Assembly (NCBI GenBank): GCA_903889245.1
Contig: CAISWQ010000033.1
Span: 1 to 64,000, forward strand
Direction of reading: 5' to 3'
Source of the DNA: an uncultured Lentisphaerota bacterium
GTDB taxonomy: Bacteria; Verrucomicrobiota; Kiritimatiellia; CAIQIC01
Length of the DNA: 64,000 nt
Program-made: the position numbers and the translations under genes
Notes under the pieces: generated by a model
The model's input: the letters and a program-made list of their open reading frames with translations, nothing else
Databases searched by the model: none
What the model was told of the DNA's origin: nothing
In this document: in pieces, positions 40,661 to 50,372 of the stretch
How the letters are laid out: the number at the start of each line of letters is the position of its first letter
How positions within the stretch are numbered: the stretch's first letter is position 1

Positions 40661-41667
40661 GGCGTCTCCACGACCTTGATGGCCGCGCCATCGGTCAGCG
40701 CTTGCTTGCCGACCAGAATGACGGTTTCGCTGCCCGTCAGGCCGGACAGCACCTCGACCTTCGCGCCATCGTTGAAGCCGGTCTTGAGCGGCAGCTTCTT
40801 CGCCTTGCCGTCGGCGGCGGCGAAGGCGAAGGCATTGGCCTTCTCCATCACAAGCGCCTCGACGGGGATCAGCAGCGCGTCGTTATGCCGCTCGACGCCG
40901 ACGCGGATGGTCGCGTACATGCCGGGCCGCAGCGCGAGATCGCTGTTCGGCAGATCAGCCTCGACCAGCATGGTGCGGGTCGCCTCATCCAGCGCGTAGG
41001 CGAGGCGGCTGACGCGGCCCTCGAACACCTTGCCGGCGAGCGCCTCGACGCTGACGCGGACCGGCTGGCCGGTCTGCGCCAGCGCGGACTCCAGCTCCGG
41101 CAGTGCGACCTGCGCGCGGATGGTGGCGAAGTCGGCGAGCGTGACCAGCGCGCCGCCCGCCGCGATGAACGCGCCGGCATCGGCCGCGCGCGCGGTGATG
41201 AGCCCGGCGAACGGCGCGGAAATTTTTGCGTAGCGCAGCAGCGTCTCGGCGCGCTCCAGGCTGGCCTTCGCCGTGTCCACGCGCCCCTGCGCCTCGTCCA
41301 CCGCGCTCGGCAGGATCAGGTCGGGCGCCTTTTTCTGCGCGGCCTGCAAGCGGCCGAGTTCGGTCGCGGCGACCTTCACGTCGGAGCGGAACTTCACGAT
41401 GTCAGCCTGTAGCTCCGGCACCTCGAGCCGCGCCAGTTCCTGGCCGGCGGCGACGCGGTCGCCCTTGTCCACGGCGATGGTGGTCAGGTAGCCGGCGATC
41501 TTCGCGCAGAGCACCGCCTGCTGGTTCGCCCGCAGCGTGCCGGGCACGGCCACATAGCGCACGATCTCGCCGCGCGCGGGTTTCGCAACCCGGACCTCCA
41601 GCGGGCCGGCGGCGTGCGCGGCGGCGACGAGCAAGCCAAGCATCAACATCGAGCGCAGCGTTTTCAT
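40657..41667 (-). CDS. RND efflux periplasmic adaptor (membrane fusion protein)
   Basis: This 336-aa adaptor has a signal peptide (MKTLRSMLMLGLLVAAAHA). A lipoyl/hairpin region follows (VPGTLRANQQAVLCAKIAGYLTTIAVDKGDRVAAGQELARLEVPELQADIVKFRSDVKVAATELGRLQAAQ...ISAPFAGLITARAADAGAFIAAGG). Beta-barrel and membrane-proximal parts end LVGKQALTDGAAIKVVETP. The hairpin is short. GAGGAA precedes the ATG at 41667; the longer ORF is antisense-like extension into the pump gene. It lies 10 bp after the RND permease. Confidence 0.92.
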   Translation of the reverse strand: MKTLRSMLMLGLLVAAAHAAGPLEVRVAKPARGEIVRYVAVPGTLRANQQAVLCAKIAGYLTTIAVDKGDRVAAGQELARLEVPELQADIVKFRSDVKVAATELGRLQAAQKKAPDLILPSAVDEAQGRVDTAKASLERAETLLRYAKISAPFAGLITARAADAGAFIAAGGALVTLADFATIRAQVALPELESALAQTGQPVRVSVEALAGKVFEGRVSRLAYALDEATRTMLVEADLPNSDLALRPGMYATIRVGVERHNDALLIPVEALVMEKANAFAFAAADGKAKKLPLKTGFNDGAKVEVLSGLTGSETVILVGKQALTDGAAIKVVETP

Positions 41668-41677
41668 GACGGATTCC

Positions 41678-44600
41678 TCATGCGGCTTTTTCGGGTGCGA
41701 CAAAGTGGTGGCTCTGCGGATCGGTCGGATCGAGCGAGCGCGAGCGTGCGGCCGACCGGCCGCGGACCAGCGTGTAGATGAACGGCAGCACGAACAACGT
41801 CGCCACGGTCGCCAGCGCGAGGCCGCCGATGACGGCACGGCCAAGCGGCGCAGTCTGGCTGCCGCTCTCGCCGAGGCCGAGCGCCATCGGCAACATACCC
41901 GCCATCATCGCCAGGCTGGTCATCAGGATCGGCCGCAGGCGCGAGCGCGCGCCCTCGATGGCGGCGGCGCCCGCGGCCAGCCCGGCGCCGTGGCTGCGCT
42001 CGGCAAAGGTGACGAGCAGGATGGCGTTCGCCACCGCCACGCCGATGGCCATGATCGCGCCCATGCCCGACTGGATGTTGAGCGTGGTGTGCGTCAGCCA
42101 GAGCAGGAGCACTACGCCCGCGATGACCGCCGGCGCGGTCGAGACCACCGCGAGCGAGAGGCGCAGCGACTGGAAGTTGGCGGCGAGCAACAGGAAGATG
42201 ACGAGCACGGCGGCAAGCAGGCCGCTGCGAAAGCCGCCGAGCACTTCCGCCATCGGCGCCGCCTGTCCGCGCAGCGCGACGGCGGTTTTCGGCGGCGGCG
42301 CGCCGGCCGCGGCCAGCGCCTGCTCCACCTGCCGGAGCACCGCGCCCAGATCGCTGCCATGGGTGTTCGCGGTGAGGCTGACCACGCGCGCCATGTTATA
42401 GCGCTCATATTGCCCGACCGCGGCGCCGGGCGCGACCTGCGCCACGTTACGCAGCAGCACAACCTTGCCGCCGCCCGCGGCGACGGGGATGTTCTTCACG
42501 TCGTCGAGCGTCGTGGTCTGCGCCTGCGGAATCTGGACCTGCAGATTATAGCTGATGCCGGAGTTCGGGTCGGCCCAATAGTTCGGGACGGTGAAGCGGC
42601 TCGACGTGGTGGCGGCGACGAGCGAGCGCGTGACGTCGCTCATCTTCACGCCGAGCAACCCGGCGCGCTCGCGGTTGACGTTCACGTCCACGGTCGGGAA
42701 GTCGAGCGCCTGCGCGAAGTGGACATCGCGGAGTTGGGGAATCTTTTTCAGTTCCGCGTAAATTTTTTCGGCATGGGCCTTGTTCACGGCCAGCGCCGGC
42801 CCGCTGATGGCGACCTCGATGGGCGTCGGCGAGCCAAAACTCATCACGCGGCTGACGATATCACTCGGCTCGAACGAGAACCGCACGTCGGGCAGCTCGG
42901 CGGCGAAGATGGCGCGCAGCTTCTCCTTCAGTTCCGGCACCTGGACCGGCGCGCCGGGCTGCAACTGGATCGAAAGGTGCGCCTCCTCCGGTCCGCCGTT
43001 CCATAGGTGGATCAGGTTGATCGGGTAGTTCGGTGCGTGGACGCCGACGAGGCCCAGCGTGAGCGCGATGTGCTCCGCGCCGGCCGCGCGGTTGATGAGG
43101 CCGAGCACGCGCTGCGCGAGCTGCTCGGTGACCTCGACGCGCGTGCCGGCGGGCGCGCGCAGGCGTAGCGCCAACTGGCCGGAGTCCACCGCCGGGAAAA
43201 TTTCCGTGCCCAGCCGCGCCCCGGCGAACCAGATGACAAGGCCGGTGAGGGCAAGGTAGAGGCCGGCCACCATCCAGCGCAGTGGCAGCAGCCTGCCGAG
43301 CAGCGCCGCATAGCCGGCCTGCATCCGGGCGAAGAGCGAGGCCTCGTGTACCGCGCCTTCGTGGCCGCGCAGGAACCAGATGCTCAAGATGGGGACGAGC
43401 GTGCTGGAGAGCAGGTAGGAGGCGACCATCGAGAAGCCGACCGCCAGCGTCAGCGGGACGAACAGCGCCTGCGCCGCGCCCTGCATGAAGAAGGCCGGGA
43501 TGAAGACCGCGAGCACGCACAGCATCGCGAGCAACCGCGCCGGCGCGGTCTCGACCGTCGCCTCGAGCGCGGCCTGCGCGAGTTTGCGGCCGCGGGTGAG
43601 GTGCGTGTGGACGTTTTCCACCGTCACGGTCGCCTCGTCCACGAGGATGCCGACCGCGAGCGCGAGGCCGCCGAGCGTCATCAGGTTTACGCTCTGGCCG
43701 CTGACCCAGAGCGCGCACAGCGCCGCCAGCAGCGCGAGCGGAATGTTGATGACCACGATGAACGCGCTGCGCCAGTCGCGCAGGAACAGCAGCACCATCA
43801 GGCCGGTCAGCAGCGCGCCCAGCGCGCCTTCCTTCACCAGGTCGCCCATCGCGCGGCGCACCACGGGCGACTGGTCGAACTCGTAGGTGACCTTGATATC
43901 GTCGGGCACCGCAGCCTGGAACTTCGGCAGATTCTGCTTCACCAGCTCGACCACGGCGAGCGTCGAGGCGTCGGCGCGCTTGGTCACCGGCAGATACACC
44001 GTGCGCCGGCCATTGACCAGCGCGAACGAGGTGACGAGGTCGGAGCCGTCCTCGACCGTCGCGACATCGCGCAGGAAGACCGCGCCCACCGCCCCGGTCC
44101 GCAGCGGCACGCCCTCGAGGTCCTTGATGTTCTTCACGACGGCGTTGACGGGGACCAGCGGATACTGGTCGCCGAGGTTCATGTTGCCGGAGGGGCTGAT
44201 CGTGTTTGCCTGCGCGAGCGCCTGCACGAGTTCATCGGGCGCGAGGCCGAGCGCCTTGAGGCGGTCGGGCTTGGCGTTCACGAGGATCGTGCGTGCGCTG
44301 CCGCCGAACGGCGGCGGGGCCGAGACGCCGGGCAGCGTCGCGAACAGCGGCCGCACCATGTTGAGCGCGGCGTCCTGCATCTGCCCGACCGTGCGCGTCG
44401 CGTTGGTCGTCGCAAACACGAGGTAACCCACCGGCACGCTGCCGGCGTCGAAGCGCATGACGAACGGGCCCGGCGTCCCCGGCGGCATGAAGGCGCGCGC
44501 GCGGTTGACGTAGGCGACGGTCTCCGACATCGCCGCCGACATGTCGGTACCCGGATGGAACTGGAGCTTCATCAGGCTCGCGCCCTGGATGGACTTGGAT

Positions 44601-44842
44601 TCCACGTGCTCGATGCCGGTGATGTAGAGGAAGTGATACTCGTAGTAATAGGTCAGGAAGCCTTCCATCTGCGCCGGGTCCATGCCGCCGAACGGCTGCG
44701 CGACGTAGATGGTGGGAATGCCGAGCGGCGGGAACACATCGCGCGCCATCTGCCGCAGCGCGAGCGCCGCGCCGAGCACGAGGGCGAGCACCGCCACCAG
44801 CATCGTGAACGGCCGCCGCAGCGCTAGACGGATCAGGTTCAT
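41678..44842 (-). CDS. RND efflux permease (AcrB/MexB superfamily)
   Basis: This 1054-aa inner-membrane pump has the RND pattern. TM1 is RPFTMLVAVLALVLGAALALRQMARDVFP, a porter domain follows, and TM4 carries VSGQSVNLMTLGGLALAVGILVDEATVTVENV with the proton-relay Asp. A second half of similar layout ends in TM12 (LFVLPFIYTLVRG). It is first in a three-gene operon with the adaptor and TolC. The substrate is unknown; the sequence is of the drug/solvent type rather than the heavy-metal CzcA type in the first helix, but this is not certain. Confidence 0.93.
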   Translation of the reverse strand: MNLIRLALRRPFTMLVAVLALVLGAALALRQMARDVFPPLGIPTIYVAQPFGGMDPAQMEGFLTYYYEYHFLYITGIEHVESKSIQGASLMKLQFHPGTDMSAAMSETVAYVNRARAFMPPGTPGPFVMRFDAGSVPVGYLVFATTNATRTVGQMQDAALNMVRPLFATLPGVSAPPPFGGSARTILVNAKPDRLKALGLAPDELVQALAQANTISPSGNMNLGDQYPLVPVNAVVKNIKDLEGVPLRTGAVGAVFLRDVATVEDGSDLVTSFALVNGRRTVYLPVTKRADASTLAVVELVKQNLPKFQAAVPDDIKVTYEFDQSPVVRRAMGDLVKEGALGALLTGLMVLLFLRDWRSAFIVVINIPLALLAALCALWVSGQSVNLMTLGGLALAVGILVDEATVTVENVHTHLTRGRKLAQAALEATVETAPARLLAMLCVLAVFIPAFFMQGAAQALFVPLTLAVGFSMVASYLLSSTLVPILSIWFLRGHEGAVHEASLFARMQAGYAALLGRLLPLRWMVAGLYLALTGLVIWFAGARLGTEIFPAVDSGQLALRLRAPAGTRVEVTEQLAQRVLGLINRAAGAEHIALTLGLVGVHAPNYPINLIHLWNGGPEEAHLSIQLQPGAPVQVPELKEKLRAIFAAELPDVRFSFEPSDIVSRVMSFGSPTPIEVAISGPALAVNKAHAEKIYAELKKIPQLRDVHFAQALDFPTVDVNVNRERAGLLGVKMSDVTRSLVAATTSSRFTVPNYWADPNSGISYNLQVQIPQAQTTTLDDVKNIPVAAGGGKVVLLRNVAQVAPGAAVGQYERYNMARVVSLTANTHGSDLGAVLRQVEQALAAAGAPPPKTAVALRGQAAPMAEVLGGFRSGLLAAVLVIFLLLAANFQSLRLSLAVVSTAPAVIAGVVLLLWLTHTTLNIQSGMGAIMAIGVAVANAILLVTFAERSHGAGLAAGAAAIEGARSRLRPILMTSLAMMAGMLPMALGLGESGSQTAPLGRAVIGGLALATVATLFVLPFIYTLVRGRSAARSRSLDPTDPQSHHFVAPEKAA

Positions 44843-44948
44843 GAAAGTGGCGCGAACCTAACACAGCACCCTGCGATTGCAACCGACCCCGCAAGGCGCT
44901 GTTTGTGTAACCGCAAGAAATGGGGCGGCTCCTTCATGGTGGCCACCT

Positions 44949-46391
44949 TCAACCGCTCGCCCAGCCGGCGATGATGCCGGCGCAGAGCAGGCCCAGCACC
45001 AGGACCGGCAGCGCGGCGCGGAGGCGGAAAGGTTCATCGGGATGCGCCAGCCGGTGTTCGCGCACCGCGCAGGCGATGAACAGCGTCATCAACAGCAGGC
45101 ACAGCACCGACACGGTCGCGGGCGTCAGCAGCGCCGCTGGCATGGCCAACTGCTTGGCCGTCAGGGCCTGCGCGGTAGCGACGCCGTCGGGCTCGCGCCA
45201 CGCGCCGGGCAGGAACGGCAGCCACGCTACAAATTTCGCCAGGCCCTTGCTCATATGGCCGGCGGCGACCACGACCGCCAACGGCAGCGCCAACCGGCGC
45301 AATTGGTCCGCCAGCGCATGGCGCTCGCCACAGAGCCGGAGCAGGCCGGCCAAACCCAGCCAGACGCCGGCCGGCACGAGCAACAAGGTCCACACCCACT
45401 TCACCACGCCGGCCCAGAAGCCCGTCGCGCCCGTCTGGGCAGAGAGCCAGGTGGGCACCGCCAGAAAAACCGCCTCAGCTTGTTTCCACTCCGTACACAG
45501 TTCCAGCATGACGAAGCCGGAGGCGAGCATCACGAACAACGTCACCGGCCAACTGGCCAGTGGCTCCCGCGCGTCGGCGCGCGCGAACGGCGGGCGCAGC
45601 AGCAGGCGCATATTGTCCGGTGCGCAGGCCTTGAGGCACTGGCCGCAGACGAGGCAGTCGCGGTTGCTGTTCAGCTTGGGCGGATTGAGCAGGCTCGGAC
45701 AACTGCGCGCGTCGGGCCGGAAGCGCCGCTCTCCGGCCAGGCACTCCTTGCCCGCGCAAGCCGCGCAGGCCGAGGCCGGACCCGCGCGCACGGCCAGCAT
45801 GCCGCTGCGGCCATAGGTGGCCAGCAGCAAACCCGCCGGACAGAAGCCGCGGCAGAACGCGCGGTCTTTCCAAAGCAGGCTGCTCACCACCGCGAGTAGC
45901 AGCAGGCCAAGCAGCATCCACGAGGTATAGGCCGGCGTGCGGTGCAGTTGCGCGGCGGCGACGAACAGTTGCAGCGCCGCGAAGAGCGCCACGATCGCCG
46001 CGCCGCCGGCCAGCCAAGGACCGAGTACCCGCTGCCGCAGGCCGAGCCGCCGTGCCAGCCGTTCCGCAACGTTGCTGACCAGTTCCAGCGGGCAGACCAT
46101 GCACCACGCGCGTCCCAGCCAGACCGCGCCCCAGACCATCAGCGGCCACCAGAGGCCCCAGACCAGCAGCGTGACCAGATTGCTTTTGGCGAACAGCTTC
46201 GCCGGCACGCCCGCCGGCGCATAGTGTCCCCAGCCGAGCACGGCGAGCGCGAGGAAGACCGCGAGCAGCGCCAGTTGAAAAATATACGGGAAGCCCCACC
46301 ACAGGATCAGTCCTCGCACCGGCCGCCACGCCAACAGATTGAAACCCGCCGCCGGTTCCGTCCGCGTCGTCGCACCATGTTGTTCCGGCAT
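44949..46391 (-). CDS. Membrane polyferredoxin (NapH/YccM-like 4Fe-4S protein)
   Basis: This 480-aa protein has about eight or more predicted TM helices. Its cysteine motifs include AWCMVCPLEL near residue 105, FCRGFCPAG, CAACAGKECLAG and the ferredoxin-type CLVCGQCLKACAPD. It resembles NapH/RdxA/YccM quinol-linked electron-transfer proteins. The C-terminal third has further helices without cofactors, including MSKGLAKFVAWLPFLPGAW. It may move electrons from quinones to a periplasmic reductase. The start MPEQHG (46391) is chosen; the longer ORF enters a palindromic array. Confidence 0.78.
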   Translation of the reverse strand: MPEQHGATTRTEPAAGFNLLAWRPVRGLILWWGFPYIFQLALLAVFLALAVLGWGHYAPAGVPAKLFAKSNLVTLLVWGLWWPLMVWGAVWLGRAWCMVCPLELVSNVAERLARRLGLRQRVLGPWLAGGAAIVALFAALQLFVAAAQLHRTPAYTSWMLLGLLLLAVVSSLLWKDRAFCRGFCPAGLLLATYGRSGMLAVRAGPASACAACAGKECLAGERRFRPDARSCPSLLNPPKLNSNRDCLVCGQCLKACAPDNMRLLLRPPFARADAREPLASWPVTLFVMLASGFVMLELCTEWKQAEAVFLAVPTWLSAQTGATGFWAGVVKWVWTLLLVPAGVWLGLAGLLRLCGERHALADQLRRLALPLAVVVAAGHMSKGLAKFVAWLPFLPGAWREPDGVATAQALTAKQLAMPAALLTPATVSVLCLLLMTLFIACAVREHRLAHPDEPFRLRAALPVLVLGLLCAGIIAGWASG

Positions 46392-46452
46392 ATGGCTCTG
46401 TCTCCTGCTGCGCGGCCACAAGTACCCCAAGCGTTCCGCCGACGCAAGGGTG

Positions 46453-46502
46453 GGTTCCAAGGCTTGGAAAAATTCCCCGGATTTTTTCCAAGGCTTGGAA
46501 AA
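46453..46502. repeat. TTCCAAGNCTTGGAA array, 2 copies
   Basis: Two good copies, centres 46462 and 46493, are 31 bp apart in the divergent region between the polyferredoxin and GH106 genes. Confidence 0.88.
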
Positions 46503-46552
46503 TCGCGCGCGGGCAGGTAGGAAGACGGCGTGCAAAGAAAGGACGAGGGCCT

Positions 46553-49500
46553 ATGAAGATGCTCGGAATCGTGCTGGCGGGTCTGGGGCTGATGGGCGCG
46601 GCGGTGGCCGATCTCGAAAAGGATTTCCTGAATCCACCGGAGGCGACCAAGCCGCGCTGCTACTGGTATTGGATGTACGGCCAGGTGACGCGCGAGGGCA
46701 TCACGCGCGACCTCGAGGCGATGAAGCGCGTCGGCATCGGCGAGGGCTATATCGGCGTCATCGAGGGCGGCGCCAAGGTCAAAGCCTTGAGCGACGAGTG
46801 GTGGGGCCTGATCGAGCACGCGGTGCGCGAGGGTACGCGGCTCGGCGTGGATATCGGTTTGTTCAACTGCCCCGGCTGGAGCCAGTCGGGCGGTCCCTGG
46901 ATCAAGCCGGAGCAGTCCATGCGCTACGTGACGCTGCCGGAGCTGCGCCTGCATGGCCCGCAAAAATTTTCCGGCCAGTTGCCCAAGCCGGAGGGTTTCT
47001 TCCAGGATCTCGCCGTGCTCGCGTTCCCCGTGCCGGCGGGCGAGGGCGATAGCGCCGCCGCGCGCGGCGCCAAGGTCACGAAGGCGCCCGCCTCCGTGAC
47101 GTTCGAGCTGGCCGCGCCGTTCACCGCACGCAGCCTGACGGTGAAGCCATTCGGGCAGGTCGTGGCCGCGTGTGAGCTGCAGACTTCCGACGACGGCCAG
47201 ACTTTCCAGACGGTGAAGAAGTTCACGGTGGACCGGCACAACCTCAATATCAATGTGGGGCCGGTGCCGCTCGCGCCGGTCGTCGTGGCGCTGCCGGCGG
47301 TGACGGCGAAATTTTTCCGCGTGACGTTCCCGCAGGGCCACGAGCCGGGCTGGCTCGACCTCTCCGCGGCGGCGCGCGTCGAGAGCTATGCGGAGAAGTC
47401 GCTGCAAAAAGTTTTCCAGGATCCGCTGCCGCCGTTCAACTTCTACACCTGGCCGCAGCCGCCGGAGCCCACGAGCGGCGCGGTGCCGGCCGGGGCCGTG
47501 CGCAACATCAGCGCGCAGCTCGCGCCCGATGGCACGCTGACGTGGGACGTGCCCGCGGGCGACTGGATTGTGATGCGCGCCGGCATGGCGCCGACCGGCA
47601 CCAAGAACAGCCCCGCGCCGCCGGAGGCGACCGGGCTCGAGGTGGATAAGCTCAACCGCACCGCGCTCGCGTGGCACTTCACCAACTACGTGGGCGCGCT
47701 GCTCGTGCGCATCCCGGCGGCGGAGCGCAGGGCGTGGAAGCACGTCGTCGCCGATAGCTACGAGATGGGCCCGCAGAACTGGACCGATGATTTCGCCGCC
47801 GCATTCCGCGCGCGCTTCGGCTACGACCCGCTGCCGTGGCTGCCGGTGATGACCGGCCGCGTCGTCGGCAGCGCGGACCAGAGCGACCGGTTCCTGTGGG
47901 ACGTGCGGCGGCTCGTGGCCGACCGTGTCGCGCGCGACTACGTGGGCGGGCTGCGCGACCTGTGCAACGCAAACGGGCTGAAGATGTGGCTGGAGAACTA
48001 CGGGCACTGGGGCTTCCCGGCCGAGTTCCTCCAATATGGCGGCGCGTGCGACGAGGTCGGCGGCGAGTTCTGGGTCGGCGGCAACCTCGGCAGCATCGAA
48101 CTGCGCGACGCCTCCTCGGCCGCGCACATCTACGGCAAGAAGCAGGTCTTCGCCGAGGCGTTCACCGGCGGGCCGGCGTTCCGCAACACGCCGCGCGAGC
48201 TGAAGGCGCTCGGCGACCGCGTCTTCTGCCAGGGCATCAACCAGTTCGTGCTGCACGTCTATATCCACCAACCCGACGAGCGGCGGCCCGGCGTCAACGC
48301 GTGGTTCGGCACGGAGTTCAACCGCGGCAACACGTGGTTCGAGCGCGCACAGCCGTGGATCGACTATCAGCGCCGGTGCAGCGTACTGCTGCAGGCGGGC
48401 CAGCCCGTGGCCGACGTCGCCTACTTCATCACCGAGGACGCGCCGAAGATGGCCGGCCTGCAACAGCCGGAGCTGCCGCCGGGCTACGACTTCGACTACA
48501 TCAACGCCGAGGTGATCGAGCAGCGGCTGAAGGTGCAGGACGGCCGCCTCGTGCTGCCGGAGGGCGTGAGCTACCGGCTGCTGGTGCTGCCGGAGCAGGC
48601 GACGATGCGGCCGGAGCTGTTGCGGAAAATCCGCGACCTGACCTCCGCCGGCGGCGCGGTGCTCGGCGCGCAACCGGAGCGCTCGCCGAGTATGCAGAAC
48701 TACCCCGCGTGCGATCTGGAGATCAAGAAACTCGCCACCGGCCTGTGGGGCGAGGGCCGCGTGCTGACCGATACGAACCTCGTCACCGCGTTCGCCAAAT
48801 TGCGGACGCCGCCGGACGTGGTCTGCCCGGCGGGCTTCGTCTGGAAGCATCGCCGCGCTGGCGAGACGGACATCTACTTCGTCGCTAACCAGACGGCGGC
48901 GGCGCGGACGGCGACGATTTCGTTCCGCGTGCAGGACAAGGCGCCGGAGCTGTGGTGGCCGGAGAGCGGGCAGATCGAGCGGCCGGCGGTCTATGACGTG
49001 GGCGAAGGCCGCGTACGGTTGCCGATCAACTTTGGCCCGGCCAGTTCGGTCTTCGTCGTCTTCCGCCACAAAGCGGCGACCGACCGCATCGCGCAGGTGA
49101 CGCGCGACGGCCAGCCCCTGTTCGACATGGCTGAACCGCGGACGGCGGAGCGGAACGCGCCCGCGGTCAACACCTTCACAATGGCGGTCTGGGCCAAACC
49201 CGCGGCCGATACCGTGCTCCTGAAGGAGGCCAACCGCGCCGTCCACGGCCTCCACCTCAATCGCAACGACGCCTTCCCCGCGCCGCACGGCGATGGCTTC
49301 GCGCTCGGTCCCGGCCACGCCGGCTGCGGGCTCGCCCTCGGGCGCAACGGCGTCGCGGTCTTCGAGCACGGCGCCAGCTACTTCGCGCCCGTGCTCGTCC
49401 ACGCCGCGCCGCTGACCGACTGGACGCACGTCGCCGTGGTCTATCGCGACGGCGAGCCGAGCCTCTACTTGAACGGCAGATTCGTCCACAAGGGCCTCAA

Positions 49501-50281
49501 GAGCACTTGGCAGACGCATCCCGGCGTGAACGATGACGCGGTCAACACGCACTTCGCCGGCAAGCTCGGCAGCGCCACGGCGCTGAACCGCGCGCTCGAC
49601 GAAAACGAAATCGCCGCGCTGATGAAGCAGCCGCCGCCCGATGCCGCGACGGGCAGCCCCGCCCTTGCGCTGAACCGTGATGAGCGAGGCCGAGTTGTGG
49701 CGCAGGTACGCCGCGCTGGCAGCTACGCGTGGCAGACCGCCGCCGGCAAAAAGCAGACGCTCGACGTCGCCACCGTGCCCGTGCCGGTCGCGGTGAGCGG
49801 TCCGTGGCAGGTCGCGTTCGATCCTAAGTGCGGCGGACCGGCGCAGCCCGTCACCTTCGCGCAGCTCGCAGACTGGACGCAGCACCTCGAGCCCGCCATC
49901 CGCTACTACAGCGGAGTGGCTTCCTACCGTGCAACATTCTCCATCAACCATTCACCATCCGCCATCAACCATCTCCTCCTCGATCTCGGTGAGGTCCACG
50001 CCATCGCCACCGTGCGCGTGAATGGCCGGGAACTCGGAACGGTTTGGAAGCAGCCCTACGAAGTGGACATCAGCGCCGCAGCCAAGGCGGGCGCGAACGA
50101 GTTGGAGATCGAAGTCGTCAACACCTGGCTGAACCGGCTCATTGGCGATGAGCAGCCCGGCGCGCAGCCGCTGACCCACACCCAGAAGAAAGCGTGGAAA
50201 GCCGGCGATAAACTCCTGCCCGCCGGCCTCCTCGGCCCCGTCACCCTTCGGCCCATCCTGACGCAGCGCATGGCCGAATAA
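46553..50281 (+). CDS. Secreted GH106-like glycosidase (alpha-L-rhamnosidase type) with LamG domain
   Basis: This 1242-aa protein has a signal peptide (MKMLGIVLAGLGLMGAAVA). The N-terminal region has the family pattern FLNPPEATKPRCYWYWMYGQVTREGITRDLEAMKRVGIGEGYIGVIEGG and DIGLFNCPGWSQSGGPWIKPEQSMRYV. The central barrel includes DSYEMGPQNWTDDFAAAFRARFGYDPLPWLP and QINQFVLHVYIHQPDE-like sequence. A concanavalin/LamG module lies at about 860-1020. A C-terminal beta-sandwich follows (DLGEVHAIATVRVNGRELGTVWKQPYEVDISAAAKAGANELEIEVVNTW). Within the last domain, FSINHSPSAINHL is encoded by a CATCAACCAT-type repeat. It probably trims rhamnose-containing polysaccharides. Confidence 0.82.
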   Translation: MKMLGIVLAGLGLMGAAVADLEKDFLNPPEATKPRCYWYWMYGQVTREGITRDLEAMKRVGIGEGYIGVIEGGAKVKALSDEWWGLIEHAVREGTRLGVDIGLFNCPGWSQSGGPWIKPEQSMRYVTLPELRLHGPQKFSGQLPKPEGFFQDLAVLAFPVPAGEGDSAAARGAKVTKAPASVTFELAAPFTARSLTVKPFGQVVAACELQTSDDGQTFQTVKKFTVDRHNLNINVGPVPLAPVVVALPAVTAKFFRVTFPQGHEPGWLDLSAAARVESYAEKSLQKVFQDPLPPFNFYTWPQPPEPTSGAVPAGAVRNISAQLAPDGTLTWDVPAGDWIVMRAGMAPTGTKNSPAPPEATGLEVDKLNRTALAWHFTNYVGALLVRIPAAERRAWKHVVADSYEMGPQNWTDDFAAAFRARFGYDPLPWLPVMTGRVVGSADQSDRFLWDVRRLVADRVARDYVGGLRDLCNANGLKMWLENYGHWGFPAEFLQYGGACDEVGGEFWVGGNLGSIELRDASSAAHIYGKKQVFAEAFTGGPAFRNTPRELKALGDRVFCQGINQFVLHVYIHQPDERRPGVNAWFGTEFNRGNTWFERAQPWIDYQRRCSVLLQAGQPVADVAYFITEDAPKMAGLQQPELPPGYDFDYINAEVIEQRLKVQDGRLVLPEGVSYRLLVLPEQATMRPELLRKIRDLTSAGGAVLGAQPERSPSMQNYPACDLEIKKLATGLWGEGRVLTDTNLVTAFAKLRTPPDVVCPAGFVWKHRRAGETDIYFVANQTAAARTATISFRVQDKAPELWWPESGQIERPAVYDVGEGRVRLPINFGPASSVFVVFRHKAATDRIAQVTRDGQPLFDMAEPRTAERNAPAVNTFTMAVWAKPAADTVLLKEANRAVHGLHLNRNDAFPAPHGDGFALGPGHAGCGLALGRNGVAVFEHGASYFAPVLVHAAPLTDWTHVAVVYRDGEPSLYLNGRFVHKGLKSTWQTHPGVNDDAVNTHFAGKLGSATALNRALDENEIAALMKQPPPDAATGSPALALNRDERGRVVAQVRRAGSYAWQTAAGKKQTLDVATVPVPVAVSGPWQVAFDPKCGGPAQPVTFAQLADWTQHLEPAIRYYSGVASYRATFSINHSPSAINHLLLDLGEVHAIATVRVNGRELGTVWKQPYEVDISAAAKAGANELEIEVVNTWLNRLIGDEQPGAQPLTHTQKKAWKAGDKLLPAGLLGPVTLRPILTQRMAE
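49941..49973 (+). repeat. CATCAACCAT repeat inside the GH106 coding sequence
   Basis: CCATCAACCATTCACCATCCGCCATCAACCATC is read in frame as SINHSPSAINH between two conserved beta strands. The same words occur between pstS and pstC. Confidence 0.65.
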
Positions 50282-50292
50282 AGCGGCGGAAG

Positions 50293-50372
50293 TAGACGCT
50301 GATTGACGCAGATTTCACAGATGGGATGGCAGCGGTCAGAAAATCTGCGGCCATCTGCGTCAATCTGCGTCT
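50293..50372. terminator. GACGCAGATT inverted repeat between convergent genes
   Basis: GATTGACGCAGAT (50301-50313) and ATCTGCGTCAATC (50353-50365) form a perfect 13-bp inverted repeat. Further ATCTGCGG/ATCTGCGT words lie around it. The right part supplies the last codons and stop of the 50360-50818 gene. It could act as a bidirectional terminator, but the word-like composition marks it as a dispersed repeat. Confidence 0.6.

Noticed and set aside
46307-49951. Minus-strand ORF of 1214 aa
   Set aside because: It lies antisense to the GH106 enzyme and has shadow-type composition; the real gene is on the plus strand.
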